From Megalonaias nervosa (lineage: Eukaryota > Mollusca > Bivalvia > Unionida > Unionidae): 64,000 nt of DNA. Made by a program: the position numbers and the translations under genes. How positions within the stretch are numbered: position 1 is the first letter of the stretch; each line of letters starts with the position of its first letter. The notes under the pieces were generated by a model. The model was not told the origin of the DNA. It worked only from the letters and a program-made list of their open reading frames with translations, and made no database searches. The stretch lies in NCBI GenBank assembly GCA_016617855.1, contig JAECUM010001701.1, forward strand, positions 1 through 64,000, read 5' to 3'. Below are positions 10,993 to 21,855 of the stretch, piece after piece.

Positions 10993-12416
10993 TTAGAAAT
11001 AAAAGCATTTGCGATAGGTGTCTTGATTCTGATGCTTATTTTTCAATTTGAAGCAATCAGAAATAATGTGTCCTTTCTTCTTGCAATAGGTACATGTAGT
11101 AAGAGACAAGGAGTTTTGATCAAGCTTATCAGAAGCTTGATTTTTAAAAGTAGTGCCAGATTGAGTTTTAGAAGGGCTCATATCAGACTGAAATACCTTC
11201 TTACCAAAAGACTGCAGAGTGAAAGACTTGCCTACAAAATGAACTTTATGGGTTAAGAAATACTTGTCAGCAACATGAGCAGCATTTTCTAAGGTTTCAA
11301 GCTTATGCTCGTCAAGATAAGTCTTAATGTCACTATGGACACAGTTCTTGAACTCTTCAAGTAATACAAGTTGTCTGAGACTTGCATAATCTTAATCAAC
11401 TTTCTTGGCTAAGCACCACCTATCAAATAACTGCTCTTTTTGTCTTGCAAATGACGTGAGTTTGTCCAGCTTTTTTTTTTAATAGTTCCTGAATCTTTGC
11501 TGATAAGCCTCAGGGACTAACTCATAACCCTTTAAGATGCATTCCTTAACCAGATCATAGTCAGCACTTTGCTGAAATGACAGTGAAAGGTAAATATCAC
11601 TAGCTTTACCAATAAGTACACATTGTAATAATTGAGTCCAATGCTCCCTTGGCCATTTCAAATTTTCAGTAACTTCAAAACGAGGAAAATATTTGTCTAC
11701 TTCTTTTTCTCTGAAAGGGGGCACTAACCTAATATTCTTAGTAAGATCAAAACTTGAATTTGTATGTGAAGTGGGAACGTGCCTCTCACTTGCCAGCTCT
11801 AGTTCTTTTAACCTAATTTGAAATTCCCTTACATCTGTCTCTCTCTCCTCCTTATCTAACTGCATTTGTTTCTCTTCTTTCTGTCTCTCTCTCCTCTTTC
11901 TCTGCTTGTAACTGCATTTGCATCTGTTTCTCCTCTTTCTGTCTCTCTCCTCTTTCTCCACTTGTAGCTGCATTTGCATCTGTTTCTCTCTGTGTCTCTC
12001 TCTCTCCTTTCTCAAATTGCAACTGCATTTGTTTCCCTCTCTCCTCTCTCTCAAATTGCAACTGCATTTGTTTTTCTTCTTTCTCTTTCTGAAGTTTAAG
12101 CTTTCTTAACTCTGATTCCATCTTGTATTTTAATTTTAATTCCTTTACTTTTATGTCAGAGTCTGATACATAATTACTGATCGAAACCAAAACACTTTTA
12201 TCCAAAAAACTTTTCTACCAAATACTGGACCAAAATGTTTTTTATTTCTTGCTTCGTTAAAGAAGCTTTTGCCTCAGAAAGATCATATTTTCTGGCAAGT
12301 TCAAGCAATTCATCTTTTTTCAAACAGTCCAACTGCTCCTGGGTAGGATTTGAAAGAATGATTTCCACATTTGATGACATTGTAAAAAGGTCTGTTGATT
12401 TCACTAAAGATTTCAA
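10993..12416 (-). pseudogene. gag with coiled coil, SCAN-related region and zinc knuckle (frameshifted)
   Basis: Four overlapping frames give one Gag. It starts near 12416 (or at a second Met, MSSNVEIIL) with a KKDELLELARKYDL helix. A charged coiled coil at about 11820-12140 has repeated KQMQLQ units. The SCAN-related part follows (LVPPFREKEVDKYFPRFE, NLKWPREHWTQLLQ, YELVPEAYQQRFRNY, about 11479-11760). Past a ten-base homopolymer frameshift at 11471 and a stop at 11392 it reads DKLTSFARQKEQLFDRWCLA. A CX2CX4HX4C knuckle (CTYCKKKGHIISDC) lies at 11053-11094. Gag packages the RNA. The vertebrate SCAN domain is thought to derive from Gags of Gmr1-like elements, which this matches. Confidence 0.88.
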
Positions 12417-12519
12417 ACAAAATGTTAAGTAATACTTGGGATTTAAAAAGTTTCTAAAAACTAGGGGAATTTAAATTTCAAAAAACCATTTTCTGAAATG
12501 TTTTTCCCATATTTGATAT

Positions 12520-12537
12520 ATCCCGGACGAGCCCCCA
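12520..12537 (-). promoter_or_regulatory. Primer-binding site for tRNA-Pro
   Basis: Read on the minus strand, TGGGGGCTCGTCCGGGAT begins 8 bases after the 5' LTR. It is complementary to all 18 final bases of metazoan tRNA-Pro including CCA. This tRNA would prime first-strand cDNA synthesis. Confidence 0.93.
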
Positions 12538-12545
12538 ATTTTTCT

Positions 12546-13448
12546 TGTTACGTGTCTAGGCTCGTACAAAAGTAACAAGAAAGAAGTGAAGACAACAAGT
12601 GTTGTAAAATTTAACAAATAATTTATTTCCCAACAAAAACAAGGTAAAAATAAGAAAAAGGACTTACGGTTTATGACTCAAATCCAAAATGAATCCAAGA
12701 ATTAAAAAATAGAAGTCCTATCAATAAAAAGTCCTAAATCAATCACAGTTCGAATCCCGATGAAATTCCAAGATGGAACGTGATGATGTATGACATAACC
12801 TTCACTGTTTTGTCATGTCAACAGTTCCTTGTTGAATCACAAAAAAATATTCCAGTTTAGAATTTCTGAATAAATTTCAATAAATGCCTTTGTCCAAGAA
12901 TTCTGATGAGCACTAGTATTTTCCAGTGTAAAATAATTACTAATTCCCAAAAATTGAAAAATTCAACTCATTTCAACTCAAACTGGTCACAACAAAACAC
13001 CTTTAAGCTTCAAAGGTTTAAAACACAACTGAACCAATGCTTATGATAGCCTAACTAAAACACAAAACAGATTCCCGGATGGGGGTCAAAATTTCATCCC
13101 AATGGGAAAACCAAAAGTTTGTAACAATAAACAAATGTTATTTGTCACGTGCTCCAGGTATGGCCTTGATTCCACTAAATGAACCTTACTCTTAGAATCA
13201 ATTAAGAAAAAATTTTAAAAAGTTGTTTACTAAAAGCCTTACTGATTTCTGAATCAAGGTCAGCAATTAGATACAACGTTTCAACTACTGGTTGTTTATC
13301 AGGTCAAACAGAACTGAATTGAATTTCTAAACAAAAATCAAATCGAGTAGACAAAATTATCATTGCAATAACATGTAATGGAATAAAATAAATAATATAA
13401 AAAAAAATTAAACTAACAAACAAGTAATTAAATTACATATACATAACA
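12546..13448 (-). repeat. 5' LTR of the retrotransposon
   Basis: 903 bp, TGTTACGTGTCTAGG to ATACATAACA on the plus strand, followed by the CACC target duplication. It should carry the promoter of the element in gene sense. Confidence 0.95.
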
Positions 13449-13884
13449 CACCCTTAAGACAAACGCAAAGCAAGAACTAGGTAGAAAAAGATTCAAAGTA
13501 AACAATACCACAAAAAATGGATATTTTTGGCCCCCCAAAAAACAAGAAAACACCAACAACTAAAAAACAACACAAAGCACAAAGGTGAAATTTGTTGAGC
13601 ATCCAAACATGCATGTATTTGCATTATGGTTCAAGGAAAAAGAGGAAGATATTCCATATAATGGCTACGATTAAGAAATCAGACTGGAATAATGTCTTTT
13701 AATTTTGAGCTGATTACTACTCAGGAGGGAATATTTAGCTTGGAGTCTTGTGTCCCTGTAATTGAAAGAAATACTACAGAAGCAGCTATGCACTACTGCC
13801 ATTAACACTGTCCTTAGAAGGGACTGATGCCTTCTGTCCAAAAGAATTTCTAGTAATTCATGATCTGTCCATTTCTTCTCTTAA
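13449..13884. other. NASP intron segment, nothing recognised
   Basis: AT-rich intron sequence between the 5' LTR and the next composite repeat. No exon or element boundary seen. Confidence 0.5.
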
Positions 13885-14412
13885 TTGCTGAGTGCTGAAA
13901 ACATATCTGATATTCTTGAACAACAAGATTTTAAAATGAAGTATTGTAGCAGCCATATTGGATGCAAGATCATCACCCTTTTCATTTAAGACAAACCAAT
14001 CCATTGAGACTCTTTGGTGAATTAGGGACAATATACTGATTGCAACAGACACATTTGAGGTCAGATCTGCAGCATTTTCATCTAAGATTAACTAGATATC
14101 ATAACTGGTCTTCTGGTGAAAAACACATGTTGATAAAACTTTCCCTTTTTTTTTGAGTTATCAATAACATGATTTTCAACATGGCTGCTGTTGGGGCCAT
14201 ACAGGATAATAAATTAGCACCATTTTATCATTATCGACCTGACATCAATAGTCTTCTCATGAAAACCCAATCTTCATATGACTTCCCATCGACATGTAGT
14301 GACAAGATTTTCAAGATGGTCACTGTGGTGGACAGCTTGGATATCAGATCGGCACAATTCTATTCCATGAACAACCAGATGCCTCAAGTCTTCCAGTGAA
14401 AAGCCCAGAGAT
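13885..14412. repeat. Composite tandem-repeat element, copy 2
   Basis: About three degenerate monomers of the 4050-5402 family. It opens with GCTGAAAACATATCTGATATTCTTGAACAACAAGATTTTAAA-like sequence near 13890 and breaks off after TCTTCCAGTGAAAA near 14402. Confidence 0.7.
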
Positions 14413-14464
14413 AACTGCCAGGAGTTTATCTAAAGTGGGGAGCTCCCTCCTTGTCACACAAATG

Positions 14465-14491
14465 AGGAGGGAGTGGGAAAAAAAAGGGGGG

Positions 14492-14527
<36 letters not shown>

Positions 14528-14542
14528 GAGAGAGGAGAGAGA
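14465..14542. repeat. Purine tract with GA microsatellite
   Basis: Almost uninterrupted purines on the plus strand, including about 28 bases of pure GA (14496-14523). Confidence 0.95.
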
Positions 14543-15639
14543 TATATAGTTCAATAATTACATAACATTTTAATATATTTCTTCCTGCTCCACTGTTGAA
14601 TCTCTACTGAGATCCAAATCTTTTTAAATATGACACCTCTACTTGTATAAGCATTACTCTGTGGATTGTTTCTGAGCTTAATCTGTGCCTTACCTGTGCA
14701 ATAATATTGTTCTGTGCTGAGATTCACCCTCGCAGTCTGATTTTTGAACGGAAATATACATAAAAAGCTTAGCCAGCTTGCACTAGTTGGGAAACTTTTC
14801 ATGGTCATTTTGTATATATAATTTGTCACAGGTCAGAGGTATTATCTTTTGGATATACTTCTCTACAAAATAAGATTTTTCACTAATATAAGATCTGCCA
14901 AAGTTTCACTTTCTTAAATTGGTGCTTTAAGGGCTATTATGCCAGATTTCTTGTCTGCCAGATAATGCTATATTAGGGTTTCAAGTCCATCAATGTTTGT
15001 GTCCATTTTACGACAGATATTTTGATAAAAAAAAATATACTTCATCTTTCATTTCATTTTAGATTCTTATTTGTCCATCTTAAACCACATACAATTTGTA
15101 GCACAAGATTCGACAGAACTAAATTGTTTGAGAAAGGAAATTAAAACTACTCCACTTTTTAAATGATCTGCATTTCAAATAGGCTTCATCTTCAATCTTT
15201 TCTAAGTTTTTAGAAATACCACTGAAAAAGTGGTTTCCCTGCATGCTGTCTGTCTTTCTCCATCCAGCATGTAGACTGGACTTATTTTTGACATCAAACA
15301 TCATTTCTGGATTCAAAGTTTCCCAGCTCCAATAATCTGATATAAATTATCAACTTTGAAAATCACTATCATTGTCATTCTTGGCCAGTATTTGCCAAAT
15401 GAAATTGTCATCTGAAGATGAATGTTTGGACTCGGCCATTTTGGCGTTCTACGAATCCTATATTTTAAACATGCAACAGTAAAATTTCCATGAGGCAAGG
15501 TTCAAACTACTACAGAATCCTTGTTCAAGAGGCCAACTTGCCAATCAAACTTGGTTTAACAACAGAACATGTGAAGCCTAAAATCCCAGATGTGTAAACA
15601 GTTGGCCTACCTGAAAGAGACTTATACCTCTACTGGTGG
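14543..15639. other. NASP intron segment, nothing recognised
   Basis: AT-rich intron sequence. Minus-strand frames at 15119-15498 have no recognisable domain and no similarity to NASP. Confidence 0.45.
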
Positions 15640-16395
15640 CACAACTTGCATTGCAGCAAGCACTTTAAGGGTTAAAATAATAAAGTGTATATTGCACAGA
15701 GTACAATTTATATGTGCAACTTTAAACTAATTTGTGGGAGTTCTCACACATTAATGTTCTCCAAGTACATGAATTCATAAAATTTTGCATGATTCCAGTG
15801 TTTGCACATCAGACAGCACCTATGAAACCCCATGTTCATATGGTTTCACATTCTCTGGGATAGCTATAATGTGAATGGCTGATATATGGCCATACTGGCT
15901 GTATGATAGGCAGCATTTTGATTTGTGACCAATGAGGCAACATAAGTAGTCTTTTCTAGAAAAACCCCATGTTCACATGACCATCCATTCTGAAGGAGTA
16001 GCGACAATGGGATGATCAAGATGACAGCTGTGCAGGCCTTACTAGATGTTCAAGCAGACCTGTTTTCACTTATTACTAACTAGACATCACAGAAAGTCTT
16101 TCATGCTGATAGGCCAATCCATTCAAGAGTAGTGATATCGAGATTTTCAAGCTGGCTGCTGTTACTGCTATACTCTATTTCCAAGCAGCACCATTTTCAT
16201 TTAGGACTAACTAGATCTTAATATGAATGTATCTGTAAAGTCCATGGTAATCCTCCAAGTAGTCTAGGATGAGTAGCAACAACAAACTTGTGTTAACAGA
16301 CTGACAGAGGTAAGAACCTGAACGCTGAATGACAGGCCACCCCATAAGATATTCTGTTCTATGATCAGTAAAGCTAAAAACTAGTTTTAAATGTG
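15640..16395. repeat. Composite tandem-repeat element, copy 3
   Basis: Monomers of the same family, with a tail containing AACTTGTGTTAACAGACTG, GACAGGCCACCCCATAAG and GCTAAAAAC. The tail ends near 16383, about 73 bases from the donor of exon 16457. The outer part near 15720-15830 matches 18380-18480 of copy 4. Confidence 0.7.
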
Positions 16396-16456
16396 TAAGT
16401 GCAATGGGCCACTTTAGCTGTTATCTAAAAGTGGAAAAACATTCATAAATACTCAC

Positions 16457-16614
16457 AAATCCAATGACTTCTTTGGCCGCGGCTTTAAGTTCATCCACCT
16501 GTCTCTTCTCTTCCTCTGTATCTTCAATTTTTGTACATATATCTGGTAAGATATCCTTTAGATCTTTGACCTCTTGTATGGCTTGAGTTACTGGGTCATC
16601 AAAGTCGACTGGCT
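16457..16614 (-). CDS. NASP: NASP exon, coiled coil after the TPRs
   Basis: A 158-nt exon with acceptor TTTTCAG and donor GTGAGT. It reads (E)PVDFDDPVTQAIQEVKDLKD, then ILPDICTKIEDTEEEKRQVD, then ELKAAAKEVIGF. The pattern EI-ELK-LLPEI-EKIED in NASP matches EVKDLKDILPDICTKIEDTE. It enters at phase 1 and ends at phase 0. The following 10.7-kb intron holds the LTR retrotransposon. Confidence 0.95.
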
Positions 16615-16974
16615 CTGAAATTAGACAAGTATCTTTGCAATATTTGAATAAAAAATTATTGGGGGGGGGAGAACCTTCAACTGTTAACTTGGCTGGACCT
16701 AACACTGGGTACAAACACTATGGTTGTAACCATTATCATGAATTGTTTCCATTGCTACCCTGCTCTAGTTTTCTTCAAAGAAAATAGCTCTCAGGTTAAA
16801 AAGTTTGAATATTTACTGAAAAAAAGAGGTAAAATTCAGGAATGGTGAGCAATTTGTTCTCATAAATAAAACCCCACATCCCCAAAGGAAAAGTCTCAAG
16901 CTAAATAGTTCTTCATAGGTACTGACACTTTACTGTCTAAAAAGATTTCGTGAAAAGACTTTCTTCTTTTTACC
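16615..16974. other. NASP intron segment, nothing recognised
   Basis: Intron between exon 16457-16614 and the next composite repeat. Contains only a nine-base G run near 16665. Confidence 0.5.
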
Positions 16975-18580
16975 TGCAGAAGGCTGAAATTATCTCTGGT
17001 ATTCTCGAGTGACATTTTAAAATTAGCCAATGTGTCAGTCATACTGGATGTAAGATCAGCAGCATTTTCATAGTGACAAACTAAACAATATTAGAAGAAT
17101 TTTGGTGAAAAAACCCACATTGCTTTGAACATCAAATAAAAAAACAAACATTTTCAATGTTTATTGTAGATGCCCCCATAGGAGGTCAGATGTGCACAAT
17201 TTCTATTGAAGACCAACTAGATGCCATTTAAAGTCTTTTCATGAAAACCCCATGCTGAAATGACTTTCTGTTACGTAAGAGAGGCCATACAAATCTTCCA
17301 AGATGGTTGCTGTGATGGCATATTCAATGCTGAAATGGCACAATTTTCATTTAGGACAAACCATATATCATAATAAGTCCAAGTGAAATCCCCATGTTGA
17401 TGTGATCATCCATTCAGTCTGTAAGATTTTCAAGCTGGATGCTGTGGTGGCCATATTGGATGGCCTAGAGGCACACGTTTCATTTACAGCCAACCAGACT
17501 TCGCAAGAAGTATTCTGGTGAAAACAACAGGTCAATATAACTTTCTGTTCAGAAGAAATATCAATAAAAAGATTTTCCAGATGGCTACTGTTGTGCCCTT
17601 ATCTGAAGTCAGATCAGCACCATTTTCAGTCAAGACCAACTAGACATCAGAGTGTCCTTTGGTGAAAATCCCATGCTGGTATCACAATCCATTCAATAAC
17701 AATTTTAAAGATAGCCATAGTGTTAGTGATACTACTTGTTTGAGCAGAACCATTTTCACAGAGGACAAACTATACATAATTGTATTCTAGTGACAATTCC
17801 ATGTCAATTCAACAATGTTTAGAAGCAGCAAGAACATGTTAGAGATGGCCCCTGTTGTGGCCATATTGGACATCAAGAGGAACCATTTCCATTTAGGAGC
17901 AGCCAGACATCGTAAGAAGTCTTTTGATAAAACCCCCATGTTGATATGACTATCCATTCAGCAACAGCATGAGCAAAATTTCAAGATGGTTGTCATTGTG
18001 GCCATATTTCATGTCAAATCACCACATTTTTTCATTTAGGACCAACTAGACATCATAAGAAATCGTTCAGTGAAAACACCATGTTGATATGACCATACAT
18101 TTAGGAGGAGTTGTGATAACACTATTTTTAAGCTGACTGCAGTGGCAGTCATTATGGTCGTCAGAGCAGCATCATTTTCATTTAAGATGAAGTTGACCTA
18201 TGTATGAATGTGTGTATACCGATTCAAGATAATACTGCAAGTAGTTGAGCAGAAGTATCAATAATAAACTTGTACTAACGGACAGACCAATGACAGTCAA
18301 CAGGCCATACCATAAGTTCCCCTGGTTTAGTAGATAAAAACTCCAAGTGTAGCTGCATTCACAAAATTATGTTAAACATTTGCAAGAGTTGTCGTGCATC
18401 AATGCTTTCTAAGTGTGCAAATCTGTAAAAGTTTAATGCAGTCTGCACACTTATGCACTCTGGCAGCATCTTAGCAATAAAAATACTTATGATTAGTTGT
18501 AGCAACTTTTCCTAATGTATAATGGACAACGGGTCATCCCAAAAGCTTTTCTGGTCTATGACCAGTAGAACTAAAAACAA
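16975..18580. repeat. Composite tandem-repeat element, copy 4 (longest)
   Basis: About eight monomers (17000-18200). A tail with AACTTGTACTAACGGACAG and GGCCATACCATAAG follows. A second tail-like segment has GTCTATGACCAGTAGAACTA and then AAAAC, ending at 18580. That is about 16 bases before the donor of exon 18597. Confidence 0.8.
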
Positions 18581-18596
18581 TTGGATCAAGAATTAC

Positions 18597-18644
18597 CTTT
18601 TCCTTTCTCTGAGGACTTCTCTTCAATAAATTTTGTAAGCTTTG
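18597..18644 (-). CDS. NASP: NASP exon, start of post-TPR coiled coil
   Basis: A short 48-nt exon with acceptor CTTTCAG and donor GTAATT. In frame it reads (A)KLTKFIEEKSSEKGK. Similarity is low because this linker varies in NASP. Support comes from correct phases on both sides, proper splice signals and charged helical composition. A composite repeat tail ends about 16 bases inside the following intron. Confidence 0.82.
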
Positions 18645-19289
18645 CTGAAAGATAATAAGAATGGTCTCAGTGTCATCTGGATTCATGGTTAGCCACTGGA
18701 AAATGTCTTCAAAGAATATTTAAGAAAACAAGTGTTATAAAAACAAGATTTGATACACTACTGACTGCTTAAACTGTATTGTACGCATAAAAACAATTTC
18801 AGAGTAAAATGTTTCTTTGATAGTACTTAGCTGATCAGAATACTTTGAAGGTACATCCACTACCTTGCAAACTGAGCTCTCCCAAGCTATAAATACCTAT
18901 CCCCACATAACAACCTACGTGCTGGCCAAAGCAGAAGTCACACTATTGTGGTCTCTCCTCAGACATGGTGACAAATCCCCTCCAAGATGTATCTTAACTG
19001 GGTAAGTATTGAAAAATAAGTTTTAGAAAGCTGGCTTCTTCAAATACATTCATAGTAACAAAATATATTAGGAAAATAGTTAAGGCAGCAAGCTGCATCC
19101 CCTAACCAAAGCGACTACTCAATTTCTGGTCTTCTAACAAATCAAGCAGCTTTGAGTTTGAGGCTAGGATTAGCATGTCATTTATGCATGGTTTTGAGAA
19201 ATTTATGCTCTCATAATCCAGCAATGTTACGAGGCTACTTCAATGTCTGGGAAGGTTATCCATTGTTTAGCTGACAACATTCTATGGAG
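18645..19289. other. NASP intron segment, nothing recognised
   Basis: Intron sequence upstream (in gene sense) of exon 18597. No element ends or exon candidates found. Confidence 0.45.
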
Positions 19290-19295
19290 CAAAAG

Positions 19296-20867
19296 CAGAG
19301 CTGCCAACATTCCAGACTCACAATTAGTGAAAAGTGGGATAAAAACGAGTGAATTTTGAACACAATTAGTGAAAAATTATATGACACTAACTCCATCCAC
19401 TTCAATGGTCAGTACTGCATTATATGAAAATCCCAAAATAAAACTAAAACATTATTTACACTGATTACATGTACTACTTTATTTGCAGCCAAATTTACTG
19501 GAATTTCATGCTGTTTGTCATGCTATGATGCTGTGGCAGTCTTGAACTTCCTCAATCAGGCTATGGTAAATTTGTTTTCAAAACAGTTCAGGTTTCTTCC
19601 CTGCTGGTTAATCTTGGTGACAAATTTTCAGCACCTAAGGAAGCACTAAAGTTTGTCTTACTTTTCCTCACAACAAACAGGAAATAATCTTTCATTGTCA
19701 CTATTGCTGATCTCCAACTGAGAAAGACGGGTTGTGTTCAACAAGAAAGCTCACAAACAATGCTTCAGCATTAGTAGCATGCAGGACTTTAGTAGGTGGC
19801 TTAAAGTACTCCAAAACTGAAATCTGCTGGGGGTGCTATAGCAGTGTGCTTTTTCACATCATTCTGCCACATCCCCACAGGGGCTTGTATTGTCGCTTAC
19901 AATTTATCTGTCATACATGTACTATATAATATTACTACATGGTACATGTATGACAGATAAATTGTAAGCAAACAATACCAGCCCTTGTGCACATTCCCAA
20001 TTGTAAAATTTGTGGCACACTACTGTGCAAAAAGCATAACATACATCGATATTTGATGGCTGAATGCAAGGCCAAATTTTGGTGTACTCCAATCTATACT
20101 TCACTTTTTGTGGAATACAAATCTTTTTCCTTCGAGGCGAAAACATTTTAACTACAGTGTAGCTTAATTATGAAATGGTATTAATCCAGAAGATCAAACG
20201 TCAAACGGTGAACGATCAGTGGTGTCAGCACATGTGCAGAAAACTTAACTCTAACGAATTACGATATATGCTAATCTTTCAATCTCAAAAATGCCAACAC
20301 TCGAAAAAGCTGTTGTCATGTGGTTTCCCAACCTCTATGTGCTTTTGCTACCAATGTGCTTCTTCACATCATCCCCACCACCATGCCCAATGCTAAAATT
20401 TGTGGTACACTGTGTGCAAAAAGCATGATGCATATCAGTATTTGATGGCTGAATGCACAGCCAAGTTTTGGTATATTCCAAACTAAACATCACTTTTTGT
20501 GCAATACACCTCCTTTTCCTTGGTGGTGAAGATGGTTTTCAAGATGCAATGCCAAATGGTAATTCAAATTAGTGTTGGTGGCGAATATGCGGCAAAAAAT
20601 TTCGGTTAGGTCCCGGTTTCTCTTTTAAAATATGTTAAAATGCGTGCTACCAGGCCAACTGTATGAATTGGCTATAATTCTACTAATATTGTGACTAGCA
20701 GTACCGGACCGTTTCAGCAACTGCCAATATCACGACTAGCACTTAACGGGAAAATTTAAAATATTTGAGAATTGGGGAATTTGTGATTTTTTTGCATGCT
20801 GTGTGAATCTGAATTGCTGTAGAAAGTCGTGAAATTCACGCCAAAATTGTGAGGGTTGGCAGCTACA
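19296..20867. mobile_element. hAT-like element, CTGCCAAC family, 6-bp target duplication
   Basis: Starts CAGAGCTGCCAAC and ends GTTGGCAGCTACA. The direct repeat CAAAAG lies at 19290-19295 and 20868-20873. The 1572-bp interior has no transposase frame. It contains a long hairpin at 19896-19968 and an internal duplication: about 19987-20150 recurs at about 20385-20545 (shared words AAAATTTGTGG, GTGCAAAAAGCAT, TTTGATGGCTGAATGCA, CACTTTTTGTG). Confidence 0.75.
19896..19968. repeat. Perfect 26-bp inverted repeat (hairpin)
   Basis: Arms 19896-19921 and 19943-19968 are exact reverse complements around a 21-base spacer. Weaker pairing extends outward (AGGGGCTTGTATTG against CAATACCAGCCCTT), giving about 43-base arms. 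It lies inside the hAT-like element. Confidence 0.95.
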
Positions 20868-20873
20868 CAAAAG

Positions 20874-21224
20874 TGATCATACTGGGCTGAAAGGTACGTG
20901 TTTAAAAAAAGCTAGAGCATCTAATTCTGGAGGTCTATCTCTTGGCTTGGATGACATCAGTTAGGAAGTTGTGCAATGCCCATAGTAATCACCCTTCCGA
21001 TACAAGCCACTGCATGCAAGGAATTCACCTGGTTTGGGTTAGTTCTTTTAGGGCTTAGAGGACAATCCACTGCATCCAGGATTACAGGTGCAAGGGAAAC
21101 GTTATCCCTTTTTCCTGATTTAACAGGAGTGATCTCCCTCTTCTGATCAACCCATTTCACTTCAGGTACCAGTTCACAGCCCCCAAAGGGTCCTTCCAAT
21201 GACTCTGGAAGCAGTGTCTGTACA
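20874..21224. other. NASP intron segment before the minisatellite
   Basis: No recognised feature. A minus-strand frame at 20957-21199 has no domain character. Confidence 0.45.
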
Positions 21225-21855
21225 TCACATTCATTGTTCGAATTTCACTCCATACAATATACCATTGGAAAGGAGATTAAGGTAGCACATTCAATGTTTG
21301 AATTTCACTCCATACAATATACCATTGGACAGGAGGTTAAGGTAGCACAGTCACTGTTTGAATTTCACTCCATACAATATACCACTGGACAGGAGAGTAA
21401 TTGGACAGGAGATTAAGGTAGCACAGTCATTGTTTGAATTTCACTCCATACAACATACCACTGGACAGGAGATCAAGGTAGCACAGCCACTGTTTGAATT
21501 TCACTCCATACAACATACCATTGGACAGGAGATTCAGGTAGCACAGTCACTGTTTGAATTTCACTCCATACAATATACCATTGGACAGGAGATTAAGGTA
21601 GCACAGTCACTGTTTGAATTTCACTCCATACAATATACCATTGGACAGGAGATTAAGGTAGCACAGTCACTGTTTGAATTTCACTCTATACAATATACCA
21701 TTGGACAGGAGATTAAGGAAGCACAGTCACTGTTTGAATTTCACTCCATACAATATACCATTGGACAGGAGATTAAGGTAGCACAGTCATTGTTTGAATT
21801 TCACTCCATACAATATACAATTGGACAGGAGATTAAGGTAGCACAATCATCGTAT
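21225..21855. repeat. 60-bp minisatellite, ten copies
   Basis: Copies begin with AATTTCACTCCATACAA at 21241, 21301, 21361, 21436, 21496, 21556, 21616, 21676, 21736 and 21796. All have 60-bp spacing except one 75-bp step caused by an internal 15-bp duplication. Copies differ by a few bases. Because 60 is a multiple of three the plus strand stays open and would give a 20-residue repeat (SLFEFHSIQYTIGQEIKVAQ). That frame is antisense to NASP and has no start or splice context. Confidence 0.97.

Larger units (their letters stand above)
6864..13448 (-). mobile_element. Ty3-type LTR retrotransposon with integrase before reverse transcriptase (Gmr1-like), decayed
   Basis: A 6585-bp element in a NASP intron, same strand as the gene. 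The LTRs are 898 and 903 bp, both TGTTAYGT...ATACATAACA on the plus strand. A 4-bp CACC flanks both ends (6860-6863 and 13449-13452). In minus-strand order it has: 5' LTR, tRNA-Pro primer site, gag with a SCAN-related region and zinc knuckle, protease, integrase, reverse transcriptase, RNase H, polypurine tract, 3' LTR. Integrase upstream of reverse transcriptase is the Ty1/copia order, but the proteins are Ty3-type. Gmr1-like elements of deuterostomes and other animals have this combination. Frameshifts, stops, a lost RT motif and a truncated integrase make it inactive. LTR differences of roughly one base in eight to ten in the first 200 bases, by eye, suggest an old insertion. Confidence 0.95.

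Noticed and set aside
11918..12109. Plus-strand frame rich in Leu and Phe
   Set aside because: Antisense of the purine-rich Gag coiled coil.
6864..13448. Endogenous retrovirus with an envelope gene
   Set aside because: No coding region lies between RNase H and the purine tract, and the proteins are Ty3/Gmr1-like. The tRNA-Pro primer alone does not indicate a retrovirus.
21225..21855. CRISPR array
   Set aside because: The 60-bp units are contiguous, with no unique spacers, and the context is a eukaryotic intron.
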